Of a stretch of 64,000 nucleotides of DNA, positions 47,510 to 59,500 are shown one piece after another. The stretch is taken from assembly GCA_036365145.1 (NCBI GenBank), contig JAEOAD010000199.1, positions 1 through 64,000 of the forward strand, in the 5' to 3' direction. Each line of letters opens with the position of its first letter. Position 1 is the first letter of the stretch. The DNA is from Orientallactaga sibirica. Its lineage: Eukaryota; Chordata; Mammalia; Rodentia; Dipodidae. The notes under the pieces are model-generated. The model was not told where the DNA came from. It did not search any database and saw only the letters and a list, made by a program, of their open reading frames with translations. The translations under genes were made by a program, and so were the position numbers.

Positions 47510-50500
47510 CTAAATTAGCTTCATTTCTAACGTAGTTTGTTTAGAATACAAACACCTAGATTGCCGAACACTGTACTGTGTGAAATAAGCTAGTTCTTAA
47601 TCGGAATGAGTTACTTTCTTACGAACAGTCTTCAGTGCAGCAAGATCAAACATTGCTAGTTTGTGTAATCTAACAAGATGTACAATTTAGTAGATTAGCT
47701 TTATTTGTAACGAAGTTTGTTTTGAAAACAAACACCTTCTTGCCAAAGGCTGTACTGTGTCAAATAAGCTAGTTCTGTTCTCGGAATGAGTTGCTTTCTT
47801 ACGAAGAGTCTTCAGCGCAGCAAGATCAAGATTTCCTAGTTAGTGTAATCTAACAAGATGTACAATTTAGTAGATTAGCTTCATTTCTTACGTAGTTTGT
47901 TTAGAAAACAAACACCTTCATTGCTGATCACTCTACTGTGTGAATTAAGCTAGCTCTGTTCACGGAATGACTTCCTTTCTTACAAAGACTCTTCAGTGCA
48001 GCAAGATCAAATTTTACTAGTTTGTGTAATCTTACAAGATGTACAACTTAGTAGATTAGCTTCATTTCTAAATTAGTTTGTTTAGAAACAAACACCTTCT
48101 TTGCTGAAGACTGAACTGTGTCAAATAAGCTACTTCTGTTCTCGGAATGAGTTGCTTTCTTACGAAGAGTCTTCAGTGCAGCAAGATCAAACTTTGCTAG
48201 TTTGTGTAATGTAACAAGATGTACAAGTTAGTAGATTTGCCACATTTCTAATGTAGTTTGTTTAGAAAACAAACGTCTTCATTGCCGAACACTGTACTCT
48301 GTGAAATTAGCTAGTTCTGTTCTTGGAATGAGTTGCTATCTTACGATGAGTCTTCAGTGCAGCAACTTCAAACTTTCCTGCTTGTGTTATCTAACAAGAT
48401 GTACAAGTTAGTAGATTAGCTTCATTTCTAACATAGTTGTTTTAGAAAACAAACACCTTGATTGCCTGAGACTGTACTCTGTGAAATAAGCTAGTTCTTT
48501 CTCAGAATGAGTTCCTTTCATACGAACAGACTTCAGTGCAAGGTCAAACTTTGCTACTTTGTGTAATCTAAAAAGATGTACGATTTCGTAGATTAGCTTC
48601 ATTTCTAACGTAGGTTGTTTTGAAAACAAATACCTTCATTGCCGAAGACTGTACTGTGTCACATAAGCCAGTTCTGTTCTCGGAATGAGTTGCTTTTTTG
48701 CGAAGAGTCTTCAGTGCAGCAAGATCAAACTTTCCTAGTTTGTGTCATCTATCAAGATGTACAACTTAGAAGATTCGCCACATTTCTAAAGTAGTTTCTT
48801 TAGAAAACAAACATCTTCATTGCCGACCACTGTACTCTTTGAAATAAGCTAGTTCTGTTCTTGGAATGAGTTGCTTTCTTACGAAGAGTCTTCAGTGCAG
48901 CAAGATCATACTTTCCTAGTTTGTGTAATCTAACAAGATGTACAACTTAGTACATTCGCCTCATTTCTAATGGAGTTTGTTTAGTAAATAAACCCCTTGA
49001 TTGCCCAACACTCTACTGTGTAAAATAAGCTAGTTCTGTTCTCTCAATGAGTTGCTTTCTTAGGAAGAGTCTTCAGTGCAGCGTGATCAAACTTTGCTAG
49101 CTTGTATAATCTAAGAAGATGAACCACTTGGTACATTAGCTTCATTTCTATCTTAGTTTGTTTAGAAAACAAACACCTTCATTGCCAAAGATTATCCTGT
49201 GTGAAATAAGCTAGTTCTGTTCTCGGAATGATTTGATTTCTTACGAAGAGTCTTCAGTGCAGCAAGATCAAACTTTGCTAGTTAGTGTAATCTAACAAGT
49301 TGAACAACTTGGTAGATTAGCTTCATTTCTAACATAGTTTGTTTGGAAAACAAACACCTTCGTTGCTGAAGACTGTACTGTGTGACATAAGCTAGTTCTG
49401 TTCTTGGAATGAGTTGCTTTTTTACTAAGAATCTTCTGTGCAGCAAGATCAAACTTTGCTAGTTTGTGTAATCTAAAAACTTGTACAACTTAGTATATTA
49501 GCTTCATTTCTAACGTAGTTTGTTTTGAAAACAAATGTCTTCATTGCCAAACACTGTACTCTGTGAAATAAGCTAGTTCTCTTCTTGGAATTAGTTGCTT
49601 TCTTATGAAGAGTCTTCAGTGCAGCAAGATCAAACTTTCCTAGTTTGTGTAATCTAACATGATGTACAATTTAGTAGACTAGCTTCATTTCTAACGTAGT
49701 TTGTTTAGAAAACAAACACCTTCATTGCCAAACACTGTACTGTGTTAAATAGGCTAGTTCTGTTCTCAGAATGAGTTGCTTTATTAAGAAGAGTCTTCTG
49801 TGCAGCAAGATCAAACTTTGCCAGTTTGTGTAATCTAAGAAGATGTACCACTTAGTACATTAGCTTCATTTCTAACGTAGTTTATTTAGAAAACAAACAC
49901 ATTCATTGCCGAAACTGTACTGTGTGAAATAAGCTAGTTCTGTTCTCGGAATCAGTTGCTTTCTTATGAAGAGTCTTCAGTGCAGCAAGATCAAACTTTG
50001 CTAGTGTGTATACTCTAACAAGATGTACAGCTTAGTAGATTACCTTCATTTCTAACGTAGTTTGTTTAGAAAACAAACACCTTCATTGCTGAACACTGTA
50101 CTGTGTGAAATAATTTAGGTCTCTTCTCAGAATGAGTTGTTTCTTATGAAGAGTGTTCAGTGCAGCAAGATCAAACTTTTCAAGTTTCTGTAATCTAACA
50201 GGATGAACAACTCGGTAGATTAGCTTCATTTCTAACGTAGTTTGTTTAGAAAACAAACACCTTCATTTCCAAAGATGATACTGTGAAAAATAGGCTAGTT
50301 CTGTTCTCGGAATGGGTTGCTTTCTTACAAAGAGTCTTTCGTGCAGCAAGATCAAACGTTGCTAGTTTGTGTAATCTAACAAGATGAAAAACTTGGTAGA
50401 TTAGCTTCATTTCTAACGTAGTTTGTTTTGAAAACAAACAAATTCATTGCCAAGGAGTGTACTGTGTAAAATAAGCTAGTTCTGTTCTCAGAATGAGTTG

Positions 50501-53500
50501 CTCTCTTATGAAGAGATTTCAGTGCAGCAAGATAAAACTTTGCTAGTTTGTATAATCTAACAAGATGAGCAACTTGGTAGATTAGCTTCATTTCTAAAGT
50601 AGTTTGTTTAGAAAACAAACACCTTCATTGCCAAAGATTGTACTGTGTTAAATAAGCTAGTTCTATTCTTGGAATGAGTTGCTTTCTTACGAAGAGTCTT
50701 CTAGTGCAACAAGTTCAAACTTTCCTAGTTTGTGTAATCAAAGAAGGATAAACAACTTCGTAGATTACCTTTTTTTCTAACGTAGTTTGTTTAGAAAATA
50801 AACACCTTCACTGCCTTAGATTATTCTGTGTCAAATAACTACTTCGGTTCTTGGAATGAATTTTTCTCTTATGAAGAGTATTCAGTGCAGCAAGTTGAAC
50901 TTTCCTAGTTTGTGTAATCTAAAAAGATGTAGAACCTAGTAGATTCACTTCATTTCTAACGTAGTTTGTTTAGAAAACAAACACATTCATTGCCAAATTC
51001 TGTACTGTGGGAAATAAGCTAGTGCTATTCTCAGAATGAATTGCTTTTTACCAAGAGTCTTCATTGCAGCAAGATAAAACTTTGCTAGTTTTTGTACTCT
51101 AACAAGATGTACAACTTAGCAGAAAAGCTTCATTTCTGACATAGTTTGTGTAGAAAACAAACACCTTCATTTTTGAACACTGTAATGTGTGAAATAAGCT
51201 TGTTCTGTTCTCAGAATGTGTTGCTTTCCTATGAATAGTCTTCAGTACAGCAAGATCAAACTGTGCTAGTTTGTGTAATCTTACAAAATGAACGACTTGG
51301 TAGATTAGCTTCATTTCTAACATAGTTTTCTTAGAAAACAAACACCTTCATTGCAGAAGATTGTACTGTGTGAAATAAGATAGTTCTGTTCTCAGAATGA
51401 GTTGCTTTCTTATGACGAGTCTTCAGTGCAGCAAGTTCAAACTTTCCTAGTTTGTGTAATCAAACAAGATGAACAACTTAGTAGATTAGCTTCATTTCTA
51501 ACATAGTTTGTTTAGAAAACAAACATCTTCATTCCCGAACACTGTACTGTTTAAAATAAGCTGGATTCCTTTTCAGAATGAGTTGCTTAATTAAGAAGAG
51601 TCTTCAGTGTAGCAAGATCAAACTTTCCTTGTTTGTGTACTCTAACAAGATGTACAACTTAGTATATTAGCTTCATTTCTAATGTAGTTTGTTTAAAACA
51701 CAAACACCTTCATTGTCGAACACTGTACTGTGTGAAATAAGTTACTTCTGTTCTCAGAATGAGTTGCTTTCTTACGAAGAGTCGTCAGTACAGCAAGATC
51801 AAACTTTGCTAGTTTGTGTAATCTAACAAGATTAAAAACTTGGTAGATTAGCTTCATTTCCAATATAGTTTTCTTAGAAAACAAATACCTTCATTGGTGA
51901 AGAGTGTACTGTTGGAAATAAGCTAGTTCTGTTCTCAGAGTGAGTTGCTTTCTTACAACGAGTGTTCAGTGAAGCAAGATCCAACTTTCCTAGTTTGTGT
52001 AATCTAACAAGATGAAGAACTTGGTAGATTGGCTTCATTTCTAACGTAGTTGGTTTAGAAAAAAAAAAACCTGCATTGCCGAAGATTGTACTGTGTGAAC
52101 TAAGCTAGTTCTGTTCTCGGAATGAGTTGCTTTCTTACAAAGAGTCTTCAATGCAGCAAGTTCAAAATTTCCTAGTTTGCGTAATCAAATAAAATGAACA
52201 ACTTGGTAGATTAGCTTTATTTCTAACGTAGTTTGTTTAGAAAACAAACACCTTCATTGCCTAAGACTGTACTGAGTGAAATAAGCTACCTTTGTTCTCA
52301 GAATGAGTTGCTTTCTTACGAAGAGTATTCAGTGCATCAAGATCAAACTTTGCTAGTTTGTCTAATCTAAAAAATGAACAACATGGTAGATTAGCTTCAT
52401 TTCTAACGTAGTTTGTTTAGAAAACAAACACCTTCATTGCCAAACACTGTACTGTGTGAAATAAGCTAGTTCTGTTCTTGGAATGACATGCTTTCTCGTG
52501 AAGAGTCTTCAGTTCAGCAAGATCAAACTTTGCTAGTTTGTGTAATCTAACAAGATGAACAACTTGGTAGATTAGCTTCATTTCGAACATAGTTTGTTTA
52601 GGAAACAAAAACCTTCATTTCCAAAGATTGTACTGTGTGAAATAAGCTAGTTCTGTTCTCGGAATGAGTTGCTTTCTCATGAAGAGTATCCAATGCAGCA
52701 AGATCAAACTTTGCTAGTTTGTGTAATCTAACAAAATGAACAATTTGCTGGATTAGCTTCATTTCTAACGTAGTTTGTTTGGAAAACAAACTACTTCATT
52801 GCCGAAGAGTGTACTGTGTAAAATAAGCTAGTTCTGTTCTCAGAATGAGTTGCTTTCTTGTGAAGAGTTTTCAGTGCAGCAAGATAAAACTTTGCTAGTT
52901 TGTATAATCTAACAAGATGAACAACTTGGTAGATTAGCTTCATTTCTAACATAGTGTGTTTAGAAAACAAATACCTTCATTGCCAAAGATTGTACTGTGT
53001 TAAATAAGCTAGTTCTGTTCTTGGAATGAGTTGCTTTCTTATAAAGAGTCTTCTAGTGCAGCAAGTTCAAACTTTCCTAGTTTGTGTAATCAAAAAGGAT
53101 GAACAACTTCGTAGATTAGTGTCATTTCTAACCTAGTTTGTTTAGAAAACAAACACCTTCACTGCCTAAGACTATACTGTGTCAAATAACTACTTCGGTT
53201 CTCGAAATGAGTTGTTCTCTTACGAAGATTCTTTAGTGAACCAATTTCAAACTTCCTAGTTTGTGTAGTCAAATAAGATGAACAACTTGGTAGATTAGCT
53301 TTATTTCTAATGCAGTTTGTTTAGAAAACAAACACCTTCATTGCCGAACACTGTACTGTGTGAAATAAGCTAGTTCTGTTATCAGAATGAGTTGCTTTCT
53401 TACGAAGAGTATTCAGTGCATCAAGATCAAACTTTGCTAGTTTGTCTAATCTAAAAAGATGAACAACATGGTAGATTAGCTTCATTTCTAACGTAGTTTG

Positions 53501-56500
53501 TTTAGAAAACAAACACCTTCATTGCCGAAGACTGTGCTGTGTCAAATAAGGTAGTTCTGTTCTCGGAATGAGTTGCTTTCTTATGAAGAGTCTTCAGTGC
53601 AGCAAGTTCACACTTTCCTAGTTTGTGTAATCTAACAAGATGAACAACTTGGTAGATTGGCTTCATTTCTAACGTAGTTTGTTTAGAAAACAAACATCTT
53701 CATTCCCGAACACTGTACTGTTTAAAATAAGCTGGTTCCCTTTTCGGATTGAGTTGCTTAATTATGAAGAGTCTTCAGTGTAGCAAGATCAAACTTTACT
53801 TGTTTGTGAACTCTAACAAGATGTACAACTTAGTATATTAGCTTCATTTCTAATGTAGTTTGTTTAGAAACCAAACAAGTTCATTGGTGAAAACTGTACT
53901 ATATGAAATAAGCTAGTTCTGTTCTCAGAATGAGTTGCTTTCTTACGAAGAGTCGTCAGTACAGCACGATCAAACTTTGCTAGTTTATGTAATCTAACAA
54001 GGTGAACAACTTGGTAGATTAGCTTCATTTCCAATATAGTTTTTTTTTAGAAAACATATACCTTCATTGGTGAAGAGTGTACTGTGGGAAATAAGCTAGT
54101 TCTGTTCTCAGAATGAGTTGCTTTCCTACAAAGAGTGTTCAGTGAAGCAAGATCCAATTTTCCTCGTTTGTGTAATTTAACAAGATGAACAACTTGGTAG
54201 ATTGGCTTCATTTTTAACGTAGTTTGTTTAGAAAAAAAACACCTTCATTGCCGAAGATTGTACTGTGTGAAATAAGCTAGTTCTATTCTCGGAATGAGTT
54301 GCTTTCTTACGAAGAGTCTTCAGTGCAGCAAGTTCAAACTTTCAAAGTTTGTATAATCAAATAAGATGAACAACTTAGTAAATTAGCTTCATTTCTAACG
54401 TAGTTTGTTTAGAACACAAACGCCTTCATTGCTGAAGACTGTAGTGTGTGAAATAAGCTAGTTCTGTTTTTGGAATGAGTTGCTTTTTTACCAAGAGGCT
54501 TCACTGCAGCAAGATCAAACTTTGCTAGTTTTTGTACTTTAACAAGATGTCCAACCGAGTAGATTAGCTTCATTTCTAATGTAGTTTGTTTAGAAAAAAA
54601 ATACCTTCATTGTCGAACACTGTACTGTGTGAAATAAGCTAGTTCTGTTCTCAGAATGAGTTGATTTCTTACGAACAGTCTTCAGTACAGCAAATCAAAC
54701 TTTGCTAGTTTGTGTAATCTAACAAGATGAACAATTTGGTAGATTAGTCTCATTTCTAACATAGTTTGTTTAGAAAGCAAACACCTTCATTGCCGAACAC
54801 TGTACTGTGTGAAATAAGTGAGTTCCGTTCTCGGAATGAGTTGCATAATTATGAAGAGTCTTCAGTGTAGCAAGATCAAACTTTACTTGTTTGTGTAATC
54901 TAACAAGATGTGCAACTTAGTAGATTAGCTTCACTTCTAATGTAGTTTGTTTTGAAAACAAACACCTTCATTTCCTAAAACTGTACTGTGTCAAATAGCT
55001 AGTTCTGTTCTCAGGAAGAGTTGCTTTCTTAAGAAGAGTCTTCAGTGCAGCAAGATCAAACTTTCCTAGTTTGTGTAATCTAACAAGATGTACAACTTGG
55101 TAGATTAGCTTCATATCTAATGTAGTTTGTTTAGAAAACAAACACCTTCATTTTTGAAGATTGTACTGTGTGAAATAAGCTAGTTCTGTTCTCGTTATGA
55201 GTGGCTTTCTTATGAAGAGTCTTCAGTGCAGGAAGTTCAAACTTTCCTTGTTTGTGTAATCAAACAAGAAGAACAATTTAGTAGATTAGCTTCATTTCCA
55301 ACGTCGTTTGATAAGAAAATAAACACCTTCATTGCCGAAAACTGTACTGTGTCAAAAGAGCTAGTTCTGTTCTCGGAATGAGTTGCTTTCTTAAGAAGAG
55401 TCTCATTGAGCAAGATCAAACTTTCCTAGTTTCTGTAATCTAACAATATGAACAACTGGGTAGATTAGCAACGTTTCTAATGTAGTTTGTTTTCAAAACA
55501 AACACCTTCATTGCTGAAGAGTGTACTGTGTAAAATAAGCTAGTTCTGTTCTAGGAATGAGTTGCTTTCTTACGAAGAGTCTTAAGTGCAGCAAGGTCAA
55601 ACTTTGTTACTTTGTGTACTCTGACAAGATGTACAACTTAGTAGATTAGTTTGGTTTCTAAAGTAGTTTGTTTAGAAAGCAAACACTGTCATTGCCGAAG
55701 ACTGCGCTGTGTCAAATAAGCTACTTCTCTTCTCGGAATGTGTTGGTTTCTTATGAAGAGTCTTCATTGCAGCAATATCAAACTTTGTTAGTTTGTCTAA
55801 TCAAACCGGATTAATAACTTCGTAGATTAGCTTCATTTCTAATGTAGTTTCTTTAGAAAACAAACAGCTTCATTGCCGAAGATTGTACTTTGTGAAATAA
55901 GCTAGTTCTGTTCTCGGAATGAGTTGCATTCTTACGAAGAGTCTTCAGTACAGCAAGTTCAAACTTTCCTAGCTTGTGTAATCAAACAAGATGAACAACT
56001 TACTAGATTAGCTTCATTTCTAACGTAGTTTGTTTAGAAAACAATCACCTTCGTTGCCAAAGATTGAACTGTGTGAAATAAGGTAGTTCTGTTCCCGGAA
56101 TGAGTTGCTTTTTTAAGGACAGTCTTCAGTGCAGCAAGTTCAAACTTTCCTTGTTTGTGTAATCAAACAAGATGAACAACTTAGTAGATTACCTTCGTTT
56201 CTAATGTAGTTTGTTTAGAACACAAACACCTTCATTGCCGAACACCGTACTGTGTGAAAGAAGCTAGTTCTGTTCTCAGAATGAATTTCTTTCTTACGAG
56301 GAGTCTGCAGTGCAGCAAGATCAAACTTTCCTAATTTGTGTAATCTAACAAGATGAACAACTTGGTAGATTAGCTTCATTTCTAACGTAGTTTGTTTGGA
56401 AAAGAAACACCTTCATTTGAGAATACTGTACTGTGTAAAATAAGCTAGTTCTGTTCTCGGAATGAGTTGCTTCCTTATGAAGAGTCTTCAGTGAAGCAAG

Positions 56501-59500
56501 ATCAAAATTTGCTAGTTTGTCTAATCTAACAGGATTAACAACTTGGTAGGTTAGGTTCATTTCTAACGTAGTTTGTTTAGAAAACAAACACCTTCATTGC
56601 CAAAGATTGTACTGTGTGAAATAAGCTAGTTCTGTTCTCGGAATGAGTTGCTTTCTTACGAAGACTCTTCAGTGCAGCCAGATCAAACGTTCCTAGTTTT
56701 TGTAATCAAAAAAGATGTAGAGATTAGTAGATTAACTTCCTTTCTAATGTAGCTTATTTAGAAAACAAACACATTCATTGCAGAAGCCTGTCGTCTGTGA
56801 AATAAGGTAGTTCTGTTCTCATAATGAGTTGCTTTCTTACGAAGAGTCTTCAGTGCTGTAAGATCAAACTTTGCTAGCTTGTGTAATCTAACAAGATGAA
56901 CAACTTGGAAGATTAGCTTCATTTCTAACCTATATGTTTAGAAAACAAACGACTTCATTGCCGAATATTGTACTGTGTGAAATAAGCTAGTTCTGTTCTC
57001 GGAATGAGTTGCATTTTTACGTACAGTCTTCAAAGTAGCAACTTCAAACTTTCATACTTTGTGTAATCTAACAAGGTGAACAATTTAGTAGATTACCTTC
57101 ATTTCTAACGTAGTTTGTTTAGAAAATAAACACCTTCATTGCCAAACATGGTACTGTGTGAAATAAGCTAGTTCTGTTCTCGGAATGAGTTGCTTAACTA
57201 TGAAGTGTCTTCAGTGCAGCAAGATCAAACTTTGTTAGTTTGTTTAATCTAACAAGATGACAAACTTGGTAGATAAGCTTCATTTCTAATGTAGGTTGTT
57301 TAGAACACAAACACCTTCATTGCCGAACACTGTAATGTGTGAAATAAGCTAGTTCTGTTTTCGGAATGAGTTGCTTTCTTACGAAGAGTCTTCCATGCAG
57401 CACGATCAAACTTTGTTAGTTTGTATAATCTAAAAAGATGTAGTATTTAGTAGATTAACTTTATTTCTAACGTAGATTCTTTAGAAAACAAAAATATTCA
57501 TTGCAGTAGCCTGTATTGTGTAAAATAAGCTAGTTCTCTTCTCGGAATGAGGTGGTTTCTTACGAAGAGTCTTCAGTGCAGCAAGATCAATCTTTGCTAG
57601 TTTGTGTAATCTAAGAAGATGAAGAATTTGGTAGATTAGCTTCATTTCTAAAGTAGTTTGTTTAGAAAACAAACACCTTCATTACCGAAGATTGTACTGA
57701 GTGAAATGATCTAGTTCTGTTCTCAGAATGAGTTGCTTTCTTAGGAAGAGACTTCCGTGCAGGAAGATCAAACTTTGCTAGTTTGTGTAATCTAACAAGA
57801 TGAAAGACTGAGTAGATTAGCTTCGTTTCTGACGTAGTTTGTTTTGAAAACAAACACCTTCATTGACTAAGACTGTACTATGTCAAATAGCTAGTTCTGT
57901 TTTCAGAATGAGTTGCTTTCTTACGAAGAGTCTTAAGTGCAGCAAGATCAAACTTTCCTAGTTTGTGTAATCTAAAAAGATGTAGAACTAGTAGATTAAC
58001 TTCATTTCTAACGTAGTTTGTTTTGAAAACAAACACATTCATTGCTGAAGCCTATGCTGTGGGAAATAAGCTAGTTCTATTCTCAGAATGAGTTGCTTTC
58101 TTACGAAGAGTCTTCAGTGCAGCAAGATCAAACTTTGCTCGTTTCTGTAATCTAACAAGTTGAACAACTTCGTAGATTATCTTCATGTCTAACGTAGTTT
58201 GTTTAGAAAACAAACACCTTCATTGCCTAAGACTGTACTGTGTCAAATAGCTAGTTCTGCTTTTGGAATCAGTTGCTTTCTTACGAAGAGTCTTCAGTGC
58301 AGCAAGATCAAAATGTCCTAGTTTGTGTAATCAAACAAGATGAACAACTTGGTAGATTAGCTTCACGTCTAATGTAGTTTGTTTACAAAACAAACACCTT
58401 CATTGCTGAATACTGTACTGTGTGAAGCAAGCTAGTTCTGTTCTTAGAATGAGTTGCTTTATTATGAAGAGTCTTCAGTGAAGCAAGATCAAACTTTGCT
58501 AGTTTGTGTACTGTAACAAGATGTACAACTTAGTAGATTAGCTTCATTTCTGAAGTAGTTTGTTTTGAAAACACCACCTTCATTGTTGAAGACTGTGCTA
58601 TGTCAAATAAGCTACTTCTATCCTCGGAATGAGTTGCTTTGTTATGAAGAGTCTTCAGTGCAGCAAGATCAAAATTTCCTGGTTTGTGAAATCTAACAAG
58701 ATGAACAACTTGGTAGATTAGCTTCATTTCTAACGCAGTTTGTTTAGAAAACAAACCCCTTCATTTCCGAAGATTGTACATTGTGAAATAATCTGGTTTT
58801 ATTTTCAGAATGAGTTGCTCTCTTATGAAGAGTTTTCAATGCAGCACGATCAAACTTTGCTAGTTTGTGTAATATAACAAGATGAACAACTTGGTAGATT
58901 AGCTTCATTTCTATCATAGTTTGTTTTGAAAACAAACACCTTCATTGCCAAAGAGTGTACTGTGTAAAATAAGCTAGTTATGTTTGGAATGAGTTTATTT
59001 CTTACGAAGAGTCTTCAGTGCAGCAAGATCAAACTTTGCTTGTTTGTGTACTCTAACAAGATGTGCAACTTAGTAGATTACCTTCATTTCTAACGTAGTT
59101 TGTTTAGACAACAAACACCTTCATTGCTGAATACTGTACTGTGTGAAATAAGCTAGTTCTGTTCTCGGAATGAGTTGCTATCTTACGAAGAGTCTTCAGT
59201 GCAGCAAGATCAATCTTTCCTAGTTTGTGTAATCTAACAAGAAGAATAACTTGGTAGATTAGCTTCGTTTCTAACATAGTTTGTTTTGAAAACAAACACC
59301 TTCATTGCCAAAGAGCGTACTGTGTAAAATAAGCTAGTTCTGTTCTTGAATTTAGTTGCTTTCTTACGAAGAGTCTTAAGTGCAGCAAGATCAAACTTTC
59401 CTAGTTTGTGTAATCAAATAAGATGTACAACTTAGTAGATTAGCTTCATTTCTAACGTAGTTTGTTTAGAACACAAACACCTTCATTTGCTAAGACTGTA

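Larger units (their letters stand above)
39545..47510. repeat. Satellite type B block
   Basis: About 44 monomers of the same 181-bp length that differ from type A at linked sites: tttcctacgaagaaggttgag instead of tttcttacgaagagtcttcag, gattcgcctc or gattcttttc instead of gattagcttc, tctaaagtag instead of tctaacgtag, and aaacatcttc instead of aaacaccttc. Both edges fall inside monomers at different phases (near gagttgctttc on the left, near acaacatactaaattagctt on the right). Truncated monomers: about 27 bp missing near 43,838 and about 46 bp near 44,632. Confidence 0.92.
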
